Source: Bradyrhizobium sp. 4
GTDB taxonomy: Bacteria; Pseudomonadota; Alphaproteobacteria; Rhizobiales; Xanthobacteraceae
NCBI RefSeq assembly: GCF_023100905.1
Contig: NZ_CP064686.1
Location: 620,001-684,000, forward strand
Direction: 5' to 3'
Length of the DNA: 64,000 bases
A program made the position numbers and the translations under genes. Below are positions 26,438 to 36,238 of this stretch, one piece after another. The notes under the pieces are model-generated. The model was given only the letters and a program-made list of their open reading frames with translations, was not told the origin of the DNA and made no database searches. How positions within the stretch are numbered: position 1 is the first letter of the stretch; each line of letters begins with the position of its first letter.

Positions 26438-28183
26438 ATGGCAGCCGTTCCCGGCGTCCGCCGCTCAGAGCTCGGTGATGCGCTGCGCGCCTGTCGCACG
26501 GCGTTTGTCGGCGTCGGCTTGATGAGCTGCATGATCAACCTGCTCTATCTGACCGGGTCGATCTTCATGCTGGAGGTCTACGACCGGGTGCTGCCGAGCC
26601 GCAGCATTCCGACCCTGGTCGGCCTGATCGTCCTCGCCAGTTTCCTCTACATGGCGCAGGGCGTGCTGGACATGATCCGTAACCGGATCCTGGGTCGGGT
26701 CGGCACCGCGCTGGACGAAGCCCTGAACAAGCGGGTGTTCGACACCATCGTGCGCCTGCCGCTGCTGGTCGGCAGCCGCAACGAGGGGCTTCAGCCGCTG
26801 CGCGATCTCGACAATGTCCGCTCCTTCCTCGGGGGCATGGGACCGAGCGCGTTCTTCGACCTGCCCTGGCTGCCGCTCTATCTCGCCATCTGCTTCGCCT
26901 TCCACGTCATGATCGGCCTCACCGCGCTGGTCGGCGCCGTCATCCTGGTCGGGTTGACGCTGGTCACCGAGTTCATGTCGCGCCAGCCGGCGAAGGACGC
27001 GATGGGCCTTGCCGCCCAGCGCAACGATCTCGCCCAAGCCAGCCGCCGCAATGCCGAAGTCATGGTGTCGATGGGTATGGCCGGCCGGATGAACGCGCGC
27101 TGGAGCGAGGCCAACGAAAAATATCTCGACGGCAACCAGCGTGCGAGCGACGTCGCCGGCGGTCTCGGCGCGGTCGCAAAAGTGCTGCGCATGATGCTGC
27201 AATCGGCGGTGCTCGCGGTCGGCGCCTATCTCGTCATCCATCAGGAGGCGACCGCCGGCATCATCATCGCCGGCTCGATCCTCTCGGCCCGTGCGCTCGC
27301 GCCGGTCGACCTCGCGATCGCGCACTGGAAATCCTTTGTCGCGGCACGCCAGAGCTGGCATCGCCTGACCCGCCTACTGGAGCAGATGCCGGCGCAGACG
27401 ATGCCGACCCAGCTGCAGGCGCCGACCAGCCGCCTCTCGGTCGAAGGCATCGCCATGGTGCCGCCGGGCGACCAGCGCCTCATCGTGCAGGACGTCACCT
27501 TTGCGCTCGAAGCCGGCAACGGCCTCGGCGTAATCGGACCGAGCGGCTCCGGCAAGTCGTCGCTGATCCGCGCGCTGGTCGGCGTCTGGCAACCGGTCCG
27601 CGGCAAGGTGCGGCTCGACGGCGCGGCGCTCGACCAATGGTCGTCGGACATGCTTGGCCGCCATATCGGCTATCTGCCGCAGGACGTCGAATTGTTCGGC
27701 GGCACCATCGCGCAGAACATCAGCCGCTTCGATCCCGAGGCCACGTCTGACGGCATCATCGCCGCCGCCAAGGAAGCCGGCGTGCACGAGATGATCATCA
27801 AGATGCGCGAGGGCTACAACACCCAGGTCGGCGAGCAGGGCACGGCGCTCTCCGCGGGCCAGGCGCAGCGCGTGGCACTGGCGCGCGCGCTCTATGGCAA
27901 CCCGTTCCTGATCGTGCTCGACGAGCCCAATTCCAATCTCGATACCGAAGGCGACGAAGCGCTGACCCGCGCCATCCGTGCGGCGCGCGAGCGCGGCGCC
28001 ATCGTCGTCGTGGTGGCACATCGCCCGATCGGCGTGGAAGCGGTCGACCAGATCCTGGTGCTGCGTGACGGCCGCATGCAGGCCTTCGGGCCGAAGGAGC
28101 AGGTGCTCGCCCAGGTGCTCCAGCCGCGTGTGACGCCGCCGGCGCCGATCAAGATCGTCAGCGAAGGCGGAGCCAAGGCATGA
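26438..28183 (+). CDS. Type I secretion ABC transporter (PrtD/LapB-like ATPase-permease)
   Basis: The 581-residue protein fuses an N-terminal membrane domain (about 1-310, five to six helices; SIFMLEVYDRVLPSRS is typical of the PrtD family) to a nucleotide-binding domain with Walker A GPSGSGKSS (about 367), signature LSAGQAQRVALARAL and Walker B LIVLDEPNSNLD. There is no N-terminal C39 peptidase-like domain, as in PrtD. A Shine-Dalgarno-like aaagagat lies before the ATG. It overlaps the HlyD gene by four bases. This is the only type I exporter in the window and a candidate for exporting the giant RTX protein 12 kb away. Confidence 0.92.
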   Translation: MAAVPGVRRSELGDALRACRTAFVGVGLMSCMINLLYLTGSIFMLEVYDRVLPSRSIPTLVGLIVLASFLYMAQGVLDMIRNRILGRVGTALDEALNKRVFDTIVRLPLLVGSRNEGLQPLRDLDNVRSFLGGMGPSAFFDLPWLPLYLAICFAFHVMIGLTALVGAVILVGLTLVTEFMSRQPAKDAMGLAAQRNDLAQASRRNAEVMVSMGMAGRMNARWSEANEKYLDGNQRASDVAGGLGAVAKVLRMMLQSAVLAVGAYLVIHQEATAGIIIAGSILSARALAPVDLAIAHWKSFVAARQSWHRLTRLLEQMPAQTMPTQLQAPTSRLSVEGIAMVPPGDQRLIVQDVTFALEAGNGLGVIGPSGSGKSSLIRALVGVWQPVRGKVRLDGAALDQWSSDMLGRHIGYLPQDVELFGGTIAQNISRFDPEATSDGIIAAAKEAGVHEMIIKMREGYNTQVGEQGTALSAGQAQRVALARALYGNPFLIVLDEPNSNLDTEGDEALTRAIRAARERGAIVVVVAHRPIGVEAVDQILVLRDGRMQAFGPKEQVLAQVLQPRVTPPAPIKIVSEGGAKA

Positions 28184-29514
28184 GCACGATGGCGCTCGGC
28201 GGGGCGAAGCCCGCCGCGAAGCGGACCGTACGGCAGTCGATCCGGTTTCACCTGATGCTCGGGCTTGGGATCGTGCTGGTGCTCCTGGTCGGGCTCGGCG
28301 GCTGGGGATCGACCGTGCAGATCTCGGGCGCGCTGATCGCGCCCGGCCAGATCGTGGTCGAATCCAACGTCAAGAAGGTGCAGCATCCGACCGGCGGCGT
28401 GGTCGGCGAGCTGCGCGCTCGCGATGGCGACGTGGTCAAGGCCGGTGACATCGTGGTGCGGCTGGACGACACCGTCACCAAGGCCAACCTCGCCATCGTC
28501 ACCAAGAATCTCGACGCAGCGCAGGCGCGTGCCGCGCGGCTCCAGGCCGAGCAGCGCGGGATCGACAGGATCGACTACCCGCAAGCGCTGCTCGATCGCG
28601 GCAACGATCCCGACGTCAAGGCGCTGCTCTCCGCCGAAACCAAGCTGTTCGACGTTCGCGTCAACGGACGCGCCGGCCAGAAGGCGCAGCTGCGCGAGCG
28701 CATCCAGCAGCTCAACGAGGAGATCGAGGGCCTCTCCGCGCAGGAGCGGGCCAAGGACAGGGAAATCTCGCTGGTGCAGCAGGAGCTCGTCGGTGTCCGG
28801 GATCTCTATGACAAGCACCTGGTGCAGATCTCCCGCCTGACCACGCTCGAACGCGACAGCGCCCGCCTCAACGGCGAGCGCGCGCAGTACATCGCCTCGC
28901 GCGCGCAGGCCAAAGGCAAGATCACCGAGACCGAGCTCCAGATCATCCAGGTCGACAAGGACATGGTCAGCGAGGTCTCCAAGGATCTGCGCGAGACCAA
29001 CGACAAGATCGGAGAAATGATCGAGCGCAAGGTCGCCGCCGAGGACCAGCTTCGCCGCGTCGACATCCGCGCGCCGCAGGACGGCATGGTGCTGCAATCG
29101 ACCGTGCATACGGTTGGTGGCGTCATCACCGCCGGCGACGCCCTCATGCTGATCGTGCCGCAGGCCGACGATCTCCAGGTCGAAGCCAAGGTCAATCCGG
29201 TCGATATCGACAAGCTCCAGATCGGCCAGAAGACGCTGCTGCGCCTGTCCGCCTTCAACCAGCGCACTACGCCCGAGCTCAACGGCATCGTCAGCCGCGT
29301 CTCGCCCGACGTCACCACCGATCAGCGCACCGGCCAGAGCTACTACACCATCCGCGTCTCGCTGTCCGCGGAAGAGGTCGCCAAGCTCGGTGACTCCAGG
29401 CTGATCCCCGGCATGCCGGCGGAAGCCTTCGTCCAGACCGGCGACCGCACCATGCTGTCCTATCTGATGAAGCCGCTGCACGACCAGTTCATGCGCGCGT
29501 TCCGGGAGAAGTGA
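28180..29514 (+). CDS. Type I secretion membrane-fusion protein, HlyD/PrtE family
   Basis: A 444-residue periplasmic adaptor with an N-terminal transmembrane helix (about 25-45, LGIVLVLLVGLGGWGS), a biotinyl-lipoyl-like segment (GVVGELRARDGDVVKAGDIVVRLDD), a long coiled-coil hairpin (about 100-280) and the C-terminal beta-barrel with the HlyD signature region (YYTIRVSLS, LIPGMPAEAFVQTGDRT). The ATGA overlap with the ATPase gene shows coupled translation. The outer-membrane TolC-like partner is not in the window. Confidence 0.92.
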   Translation: MSTMALGGAKPAAKRTVRQSIRFHLMLGLGIVLVLLVGLGGWGSTVQISGALIAPGQIVVESNVKKVQHPTGGVVGELRARDGDVVKAGDIVVRLDDTVTKANLAIVTKNLDAAQARAARLQAEQRGIDRIDYPQALLDRGNDPDVKALLSAETKLFDVRVNGRAGQKAQLRERIQQLNEEIEGLSAQERAKDREISLVQQELVGVRDLYDKHLVQISRLTTLERDSARLNGERAQYIASRAQAKGKITETELQIIQVDKDMVSEVSKDLRETNDKIGEMIERKVAAEDQLRRVDIRAPQDGMVLQSTVHTVGGVITAGDALMLIVPQADDLQVEAKVNPVDIDKLQIGQKTLLRLSAFNQRTTPELNGIVSRVSPDVTTDQRTGQSYYTIRVSLSAEEVAKLGDSRLIPGMPAEAFVQTGDRTMLSYLMKPLHDQFMRAFREK

Positions 29515-29542
29515 CGCGCGAAGGCGCGTCATCGCCTCCTTT

Positions 29543-29623
29543 CGTCATTGCGAGCGCAGCGAAGCAATCCAGGTTGCCTCCACGGCGAGATTTCTGGATT
29601 GCTTCGCTACGCTCGCAATGACG
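29543..29623. repeat. CGTCATTGCGAGCG palindromic repeat, copy 1
   Basis: The left arm cgtcattgcgagcgcagcga and right arm tcgctacgctcgcaatgacg enclose the inner arms aagcaatcca and tggattgctt. The same composite palindrome recurs at 36962, 50342 and 57873, always between genes. It lies downstream of the type I secretion operon. It could form a long stem in RNA and act as a terminator or mRNA stabiliser. Confidence 0.9.
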
Positions 29624-29692
29624 GGCGGCTTCTTTCTTGCTTTAGTTTTCTTGCTATAGTTCGATTCAGCCCCAGCAACCCGGCGTCGAACA

Positions 29693-31171
29693 ATGCAATC
29701 GATCCAATCTCCACCCTCCGTCTCCACCGAATCCTTTTTCGACGCCGGCCTCGCCGTCGCCCGCCTCGAACAGATCTACGAGCGCAACACGAAGTTCCTG
29801 CGAGACCGGTTCGAAGCTTACGTCAACGGCGAGGCAATCACGACGCGGGTGCGGGCCTTCTATCCCTTCGTCCGTGTCACCACCGCGACGCATGCGCGGC
29901 TGGATTCGCGTCTCGCCTACGGCTTCGTCGCCCGGCCCGGCGTGCACGAGACCAGCGTCACGCGTCCGGATCTGTTCCGGACTTATCTGACCGAGCAGAT
30001 CGGATTGTTGATCCAGAACCACGGCGTTCCGGTCGAAATCGGCGAGTCCGACGAACCGATCCCCGTTCACTTTGCCTACCGCCGCGACATCAACATCGAA
30101 GCCGCCATCACCACCAGCGAGAATTCGCCCGTGACGCGGTCGCTGCGCGATGCGTTCGACGTGCCTGATCTTGCGACCATGGACGATGCCATCGCCGACG
30201 GCACTTTCGAGCTCCAGCCTGGCGCGCCCGAGCCGCTGTCCCTGTTTCGGGCGGCCCGCGTCGACTACTCGCTACGCCGGCTCTACCATTACACAGGCAC
30301 CGACCCCGAATATTTCCAGAACTTCGTGATCTTCACCAACTATCAGTTCTACGTCGACGCCTTCGCGCAACTCTGCCAGCAGCGGCTTCAGGCTGGCGAG
30401 GCCGGCCTCGATGCCTTCGTCGCTCCAGGCAATGTGATCACGCGCAGCGGCGGCGCGACGACGGGCGTTGCGCCCGCGCGCGGGCCGCAGATGCCAGCCT
30501 TCCATCTGGTCGCGCCCGGCTATCGCGGCATCACCCTGATCAACATCGGCACCGGTCCGTCCAACGCGCGCAACGTCACCGACCATGTTGCCGTGCTGCG
30601 GCCCCATGCCTGGCTGATGCTCGGCCATTGCGCGGGCCTGCGCAACACGCAGCGGCTCGGCGACTACGTGCTCGCCCATGGCTACGTTCGCGAGGACCAT
30701 GTGCTCGATCGTGAATTGCCGCTGTGGGTGCCGATCCCGGCGCTCGCGGAGATGCAGGTCGCGCTCGAGGACGCGGTGGAGGACGTCACCGGGCTCGAAG
30801 GGTTCGAGCTCAAGCGCCTGATGCGCACCGGCACCGTCGCGAGCGTCGACAACCGCAATTGGGAGATCAGCGGGCCCGATGTCATTCGCCGCTTGTCGCA
30901 GTCGCGCGCGGTTGCGCTCGACATGGAATCGGCCGCGATTGCCGCTAACGGCTACCGCTTCCGCGTTCCCTACGGCACGCTGCTGTGCGTCTCCGACAAG
31001 CCTCTGCACGGCGAGATCAAGCTCGCAGGCATGGCCAGCGAATTCTACCGCCGCCGCGTCGGCCAGCATCTCGAGATCGGCTTGAAGGCGCTGGAACGGC
31101 TCAAGCAGCAGGAATCCGAGCGGCTGCATTCGCGAAAGCTCCGCAGTTTCGCCGAAGTTGCGTTCCAGTAG
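29693..31171 (+). CDS. amn: AMP nucleosidase
   Basis: The 492-residue protein has the N-terminal AMP-nucleosidase domain (RFEAYVNGEA, FYPFVRVTT, HFAYRRDINIEA) and a C-terminal PNP/UDP-phosphorylase fold (GITLINIGTGPSNARN, MLGHCAGLRN, ALDMESAAIAANGYRFRVPYGTLLCVSDKPLHGE). Length and motif order match bacterial Amn. It cleaves AMP to adenine and ribose 5-phosphate in the cytoplasm and so controls AMP level. It stands alone after a palindromic repeat. Confidence 0.93.
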   Translation: MQSIQSPPSVSTESFFDAGLAVARLEQIYERNTKFLRDRFEAYVNGEAITTRVRAFYPFVRVTTATHARLDSRLAYGFVARPGVHETSVTRPDLFRTYLTEQIGLLIQNHGVPVEIGESDEPIPVHFAYRRDINIEAAITTSENSPVTRSLRDAFDVPDLATMDDAIADGTFELQPGAPEPLSLFRAARVDYSLRRLYHYTGTDPEYFQNFVIFTNYQFYVDAFAQLCQQRLQAGEAGLDAFVAPGNVITRSGGATTGVAPARGPQMPAFHLVAPGYRGITLINIGTGPSNARNVTDHVAVLRPHAWLMLGHCAGLRNTQRLGDYVLAHGYVREDHVLDRELPLWVPIPALAEMQVALEDAVEDVTGLEGFELKRLMRTGTVASVDNRNWEISGPDVIRRLSQSRAVALDMESAAIAANGYRFRVPYGTLLCVSDKPLHGEIKLAGMASEFYRRRVGQHLEIGLKALERLKQQESERLHSRKLRSFAEVAFQ

Positions 31172-31248
31172 GCGATGGATTGCCTTTGCTGCTGACAAGC
31201 AGCGGGATTTTCGGCATTTTCGGCGCGGGGGTCGACCGGGACGATTTG

Positions 31249-31524
31249 ATGCCACTCATGCGCGACAGGATCATTGGCCATGATCTCGAACGGCTCGCCT
31301 TTCGCTTCACCATGCTGAACGACGACGAGGTCGTGCAGTGCCAGATCAGCGACGCCGCGATGGACGAGCTTGCGGGCATGCAGGGCACCGAAAGCAGCGC
31401 GCGGCAGGCCCAGTTCCTGTCGCTGCGCGAGACCATCGAGCGGCTCGCCTCAGACCTCTACGACGAGGCGCCGCGGGTCAGGGGTCACGTGGTGCGGATC
31501 TTTACGCGACATTTGCAGCGGTAG
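31249..31524 (+). CDS. Small DUF1488-like protein
   Basis: About 91 residues. The core LERLAFRFTMLNDDEVVQCQISDAAMDELAG resembles small DUF1488 proteins found in rhizobia. The frame is open much further upstream, but that region overlaps the AMP nucleosidase gene and is a shadow. The ATG at 31249 is taken as start; 31258 is an alternative. It lies 77 bases after the AMP nucleosidase stop on the same strand. No function is known. Confidence 0.6.
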   Translation: MPLMRDRIIGHDLERLAFRFTMLNDDEVVQCQISDAAMDELAGMQGTESSARQAQFLSLRETIERLASDLYDEAPRVRGHVVRIFTRHLQR

Positions 31525-31691
31525 TTCCGCTCGATCCTCCGCATCATGCCCCGAAGCAGTTCATAAAGTATTCGCTAACCAAGCAACCGGTTCGCCGCAA
31601 TCCTAAGACCTGCGAAACCAGACGTTATGCAACTGTGAATTGATGGCCCGTAGAGGTTAGGTCACGAAAATGGAGCCTCACGAGTGATCGC

Positions 31692-33068
31692 GTGACAAAC
31701 GACATTGTTGGAAGCGACGCGATCCGCGGGGCTGGTCATGACGTCAAGGCGGACAAGACGCCACCAAACCATTGGCCGCTTGCAATTGCCGTAGCGATCG
31801 GATGCGGACTCGTGGGCCTTGCGCTCCGCTACTTCGCCCGGAAGCACGCGACCGACGACGCCATTCAGCATCTGATCCCCTGGTATGTCTTCGCTCGCGA
31901 TCACGGTGTCGCTGGACTGGCCGAAGCCTTTACCAACTATACGCCGTTCTACAGCTATCTCCTGCTGATTGCCGCCCGATTTGATTGGCTAGGCGAGCCA
32001 CTTTCCCATGTGAAAGCGATCTCGGCAGTATTCGAGTTGGGCTGCGCGATCACTGTGGCCCAGATCGTCTGGCGAGCGACAAAGTTGCCATTACGCGCTT
32101 CCCTGGCCTTCTGCGCGGTTTGGCTTGCACCGACGGTGATTTTCAATGGCGCAGTGTGGGCGGAGAGTGATTCGATCTGGACCTTCTTCACGCTGGTTTC
32201 CGTGGCGCTGTTCATGCAGGACCGAAATGGCGTTGCGTCATTTGCGATGGCCTTTTCGGTGAAGGCTCAGGGCGTGTTCCTGGGACCCTTCGTGCTCGGC
32301 ATGATTCTGCGCCGCAGGATCCACCTGGCATGGCTCGCCACCGTTCCCGGGATCTATGTTGTCCTCGCCATTCCGGTTCTGGTCGCGGGGAGATCCTTGG
32401 CCTCCGTGTTCGCGGTCTATTTGGACCAGGCTCACACCTTCGATCGCCTCACCATGAACGCAGCGAACATCTGGGTGCTGGCTGGCGGAATGCCGTACGC
32501 GATCGGAGTCGCCGTCGGCATGGTGCTCGCGGCCGCGAGCGGGCTCGCCTTGTCGATCTTCATCGCGCGCTCTCGACGGACGGGGCCGGAGTTTATTCTG
32601 CTGGCCGCGTGTGTATCGCTCATGCTCATGCCGTATCTGCTTCCGAAGATGCACGAGCGGTATTTCTACGCGTTCGAGCTTGCGTCGATCGCCCTGGCCT
32701 GCCTCAATCCGCGCTATGTGCCCTTCGCGGTGATTGCCCAGGTCAACGGCGTATTATCCTATCTGGCGTTCGAAAGCGGAATCGTCCTGGGCGTGCTGCC
32801 GGCGGCACTCTGCAACACCATTCTCGTGTACTACCTCGTGCTTGATCTTTGGCGCGGCGAACGTGGATTTCGTTTTCCGAGCCTTGCCTGGCTCGGCTTC
32901 ATCGTGTCGACCGCGGGACTGTTCTCTTATCTGGTCTTCGAGGGGCCCGGTTTGAACATATCGCCCGTGTACCTGCTCACCACCGGTCTCGTCACAGCTG
33001 CGGCGCTGCTGCTCCTGAAAGAGTCGCGTTGCGACCTGGCCGGCCCGGACCAGTTGCCTCAATCCTGA
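31692..33068 (+). CDS. Polytopic membrane protein, GT-C glycosyltransferase-like
   Basis: The 458-residue protein has about ten transmembrane helices. An acidic and aromatic first loop (ARKHATDDAIQHLIPWYVFARDHG, then NYTPFYSYLLLI) and a second loop with VWAESDSIW resemble polyprenol-phosphate-sugar-dependent GT-C mannosyltransferases of the DUF2029/PMT class. MHERYFYAFELA late in the protein fits the same group. A GTG start at 31692 is assumed. The preceding 167 bases are less GC-rich and hold no gene. It may glycosylate a lipid or surface polymer, which is inference only. Confidence 0.65.
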   Translation: MTNDIVGSDAIRGAGHDVKADKTPPNHWPLAIAVAIGCGLVGLALRYFARKHATDDAIQHLIPWYVFARDHGVAGLAEAFTNYTPFYSYLLLIAARFDWLGEPLSHVKAISAVFELGCAITVAQIVWRATKLPLRASLAFCAVWLAPTVIFNGAVWAESDSIWTFFTLVSVALFMQDRNGVASFAMAFSVKAQGVFLGPFVLGMILRRRIHLAWLATVPGIYVVLAIPVLVAGRSLASVFAVYLDQAHTFDRLTMNAANIWVLAGGMPYAIGVAVGMVLAAASGLALSIFIARSRRTGPEFILLAACVSLMLMPYLLPKMHERYFYAFELASIALACLNPRYVPFAVIAQVNGVLSYLAFESGIVLGVLPAALCNTILVYYLVLDLWRGERGFRFPSLAWLGFIVSTAGLFSYLVFEGPGLNISPVYLLTTGLVTAAALLLLKESRCDLAGPDQLPQS

Positions 33069-33089
33069 GCGTCCCGCCTCATCCAGCCA

Positions 33090-34178
33090 TCAGCTGTCGA
33101 ACATGATCACGCTGCGCAGCGTCTTGCCGGCTTTCATGTTTGCAAAGCCTTCGTTGATCTCGGAGAGCTTCAGCTTGGCCGAGATCCAGTCTTCCAGGTG
33201 CAGCCGACCGCGCAGGTAGAAATCCACCAGCCGCGGCATGTCGACGCGAAAATGGTTCGAGCCCATCGAGGAGCCCTGGATCCTGCGCTCGCGCAGGAAG
33301 TCGAAGCCATGCAGCTCGATCTTCTGGCCGAACGGAATCATGCCGACGATGGTGGCCGTGCCGCCCGAGGCGAGCATACCGAAGGCCTGCTCGGCGGTCT
33401 CCTTGCGGCCGAGCACCTCGAAGGAATGATGCACGCCGCCATTGGTGAGATCGCGCACCTGCTTCACGACGTCGCCGTCTGCCGGGTTGATGATGTCGGT
33501 GGCGCCAAGCTTGGTCGCAAGCTGGAGCTTGGCCGGATTGGTGTCGATGGCGATGATGCGGCCGGCGCCTGCGATCTGCGCGCCGTTGATCGCAGCCATG
33601 CCGACACCGCCGCAGCCGATCACGGCCACGGTCTCGCCGGCCGTCACCTTCGCCGTGTTCACGACCGCGCCGTAGCCGGTAATGACGCCGCAGCCGATCA
33701 GCGCGGCGAGATCGAGCGGCATCTCCTTGCGGATTTTGACGATCGCGTTCTCGTGCACCAGCATCTGCTCGGCGAAAGAAGAGAGGTTGAGAAACTGATG
33801 AAGCTTCTCCGAGCGGGCCCACTGCATCCGATTAGAGGCCCCCGGCAGCAATTTCACCGTGGTGTCGGTGCAGAGCACGGTGCGGCCCGTGGTGCAATTG
33901 TCGCAGGTGCCGCAGAACACCGAAAGGCAGGTCACGACATGATCACCGGGCTTCACATAAGTCACATCGGAGCCGACCTGCTCGACGACGCCGGCGGACT
34001 CGTGCCCGAGCACCGCAGGCAGCGGATGCGGATACAGGCCTTCCATGAAGTGCAGATCGGAGTGGCAGAGACCTGCGACCGACGTCCGGATCAGGACCTC
34101 GCGCGGGCCGGGCTTCGGCAGGCTGACATCCTCGATGACCAGAGGCTTGTTGACTTCATGGAGGACGGCGGCCTTCAT
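33090..34178 (-). CDS. Zinc-dependent alcohol dehydrogenase (MDR family)
   Basis: The 362-residue enzyme has catalytic zinc ligands Cys38 and His59-Glu60 (LGHES), structural zinc cysteines 89, 92, 95 and 103, and a Rossmann motif VIGCGGVGMAAI. It is close in layout to class III-like, NAD-dependent medium-chain alcohol dehydrogenases. It lies 44 bases downstream of the acyl-CoA dehydrogenase gene on the same strand, so the two are probably co-transcribed and act in alcohol or fatty-acid oxidation. The substrate is unknown. Confidence 0.92.
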   Translation of the reverse strand: MKAAVLHEVNKPLVIEDVSLPKPGPREVLIRTSVAGLCHSDLHFMEGLYPHPLPAVLGHESAGVVEQVGSDVTYVKPGDHVVTCLSVFCGTCDNCTTGRTVLCTDTTVKLLPGASNRMQWARSEKLHQFLNLSSFAEQMLVHENAIVKIRKEMPLDLAALIGCGVITGYGAVVNTAKVTAGETVAVIGCGGVGMAAINGAQIAGAGRIIAIDTNPAKLQLATKLGATDIINPADGDVVKQVRDLTNGGVHHSFEVLGRKETAEQAFGMLASGGTATIVGMIPFGQKIELHGFDFLRERRIQGSSMGSNHFRVDMPRLVDFYLRGRLHLEDWISAKLKLSEINEGFANMKAGKTLRSVIMFDS

Positions 34179-34222
34179 CGAGCACTCCCTATCGCCTTTT
34201 TTGCTTTGAACGTGGGTGCAGC

Positions 34223-36007
34223 CTACGCCGCCAAGACCAGTTCGCCAACCTCGCTCATATCAGCTGCGCGGTCGCCGAGCAGCAGCGTGGCGATCTTCTG
34301 CTGCACGGCATTTTCCGTCAGCCGGAACGGATCGCTCGGCGACACCCGGTGATCGATCACCAGCCGCGACAACAACAGCCTTCGCGCATCGCCACGCATG
34401 CCGTGAATACGATGCGCCTCCCAGGCGAGCGCAACGGCGCTGGCGACATGATAGAGCAGGCTGGTGGCGCGGCGCGCATCGGCTTCGTTTTCGGATTTGG
34501 CCGCGACCTCGCGCGCAAAACCGACCGCGCGATCGGTGAGGCCGCGGAGCCGGTCGCGCCAGGCCTGTGGCACCGAGGGGCTGTCATCAAGGCGGGCGTG
34601 CAGATCGGCGGCGAGCGCGGATTCGGCGCCGTGGCGGCCGACCGCACGCCGGAGCGCATCGATCGCGACGATGTTGCCGGTGCCTTCCCAGACCGAGCCG
34701 AGATGCGCGTCGCGGAGCAGGCGGGCGGTCGCGAATTCCTCGATATAGCCGATGCCGCCGCGCATCTCGAGCGCGTCGCCACAGACCTTTCGCGCATCGC
34801 GGGTCGCGCGGAATTTCAAGGTCGGCGTCAGGATGCGCAGCAGTGCGGCTGCATCCTGGCTGCCGGCCTCGGCGCGGTCGAGCGCGTCCGCGGTGAGAAA
34901 GCTCATCGACAACGCCTGCTCGACCGGCAGCATGATCTTCAGCATCTGGCGCCGGCCCAGCGGCAGGTCGATGATGCGGTTGCCGAACACCACTCGGTTC
35001 TTGGCGACCGTCATCGCGTCATGGTAGGCCCGCCGCATCAGCGCGGTGGATTTGACGCCGTTTGAAAGCCGCGACGAGTTCACCATCTCGGCCATCTGCA
35101 CGAAGCCGCGATCGAGCTTTCCGACCGCGTAGGCGATCGCGCCTTCGAGCTTGATCTCACCCGAAGCCATCGAGCGCGTGCCGAGCTTGTCCTTCAGACG
35201 CACGATCCGGTAGTGGTTCTGCGAACCGTCGTCCAGGAAGCGCGGCATCAGGAACAGGCCGACTCCGCGCGTGCCGGGGCCGGCGCCTTCGGGGCGCGCC
35301 AGCAGCATCACGACTTTTGCGTCGGCGTTCGAGCAGAACCATTTTTCGCCGGTGAGGCGCCAATGGTCGCCTTCCTGCACCGCCGTCGTGGTCAGCGTCC
35401 CGACGTCGGAGCCGCCTTCCTTCTCGGTCATGAACTGGCCGCCCTGGGTCAGCTTGCTCATGTCGGTCTGGGTCAGGCCGTCGAGATATTTCGCCTTCAG
35501 CGCGTCGCTGCCGAAATTCGCGAGTAGCTTGGCGCAGCCGTCGGTGACGTTGATCGGGCAGCCCATGCCAAATTCGGTCTGGTTGAACAGGAACGTGAAG
35601 GCGTGCTTGGCTACGACGGGATATTTGTCCGGCCAGCCCATGATGCCCTTGCGGATCGAGAGCGCGTGGATGCCGAACTCGCCGAAGGCTGCCTTCTCCA
35701 GCTCGCGATAGGCCGGGTGGTATTCGATCCACTGCACGTCGCAGCCGAACTTGTCGCGCTGGTGCAGCACCGGCGTGTGCCGGTCGGCGAGCCGCGCGCA
35801 TTCATCGAGCACGCCGCCGGCGAGTTCACCCAGGCGATCGAGATGCGGCTCGATGTGACGGAATAGCGTGTCCGGCAGATGAATGCGCAGGAGATCGGTG
35901 AGCGCCTGATCGGCGCGGTAGAAATTCATGCCGGTGGTATCGGGAGCCAGCAGTCCGGATGGCGCGGCCGCGACCTGTTTTGCCTGCGCGGGAGCCGGCT
36001 TGTGCAT
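34223..36007 (-). CDS. Acyl-CoA dehydrogenase, long form
   Basis: The product is 594 residues, longer than the usual 380-residue enzyme. It carries FAD/acyl-CoA dehydrogenase motifs in the centre (LTQGGQFMTEKEGGSDVGT, WFCSNADAKVVMLLARPEG) and ends with an extra helical domain (about 450-590) as in the AidB/FadE-type subgroup. RMRGGIGYIEE-like sequence (EMRGGIGYIEEFATARL) marks the FAD site near the end of the core. Likely role: the first oxidation step of beta-oxidation of an unusual or long acyl-CoA. It is followed by the alcohol dehydrogenase and is divergent from an SDR gene. Confidence 0.9.
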   Translation of the reverse strand: MHKPAPAQAKQVAAAPSGLLAPDTTGMNFYRADQALTDLLRIHLPDTLFRHIEPHLDRLGELAGGVLDECARLADRHTPVLHQRDKFGCDVQWIEYHPAYRELEKAAFGEFGIHALSIRKGIMGWPDKYPVVAKHAFTFLFNQTEFGMGCPINVTDGCAKLLANFGSDALKAKYLDGLTQTDMSKLTQGGQFMTEKEGGSDVGTLTTTAVQEGDHWRLTGEKWFCSNADAKVVMLLARPEGAGPGTRGVGLFLMPRFLDDGSQNHYRIVRLKDKLGTRSMASGEIKLEGAIAYAVGKLDRGFVQMAEMVNSSRLSNGVKSTALMRRAYHDAMTVAKNRVVFGNRIIDLPLGRRQMLKIMLPVEQALSMSFLTADALDRAEAGSQDAAALLRILTPTLKFRATRDARKVCGDALEMRGGIGYIEEFATARLLRDAHLGSVWEGTGNIVAIDALRRAVGRHGAESALAADLHARLDDSPSVPQAWRDRLRGLTDRAVGFAREVAAKSENEADARRATSLLYHVASAVALAWEAHRIHGMRGDARRLLLSRLVIDHRVSPSDPFRLTENAVQQKIATLLLGDRAADMSEVGELVLAA

Positions 36008-36238
36008 GATCGTCCTCTTCGTTTCCGCCTTGCGGTCACTTTGCGCTGATTTGGCGCTTGCCGCTTGGGATGATGTCGATCATGCTCCAGTCGCGAAAGC
36101 GGATAAAGCCGCAAATTGTCAGGGAGGCATGATCGCCGCGTGGGAGCAATTCGCTCTGCGGAATTGTGATCGTCCTGGCTGGTTGTCCGCGCGGACCGTG
36201 CATAGATCAGCGGCTTCCCGTCTTCGAGAGATCACGTC

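Noticed and set aside
29543..29623. Miniature insertion sequence with target-site duplication
   Set aside because: No flanking direct repeats could be seen and there is no transposase; kept only as a palindromic repeat.
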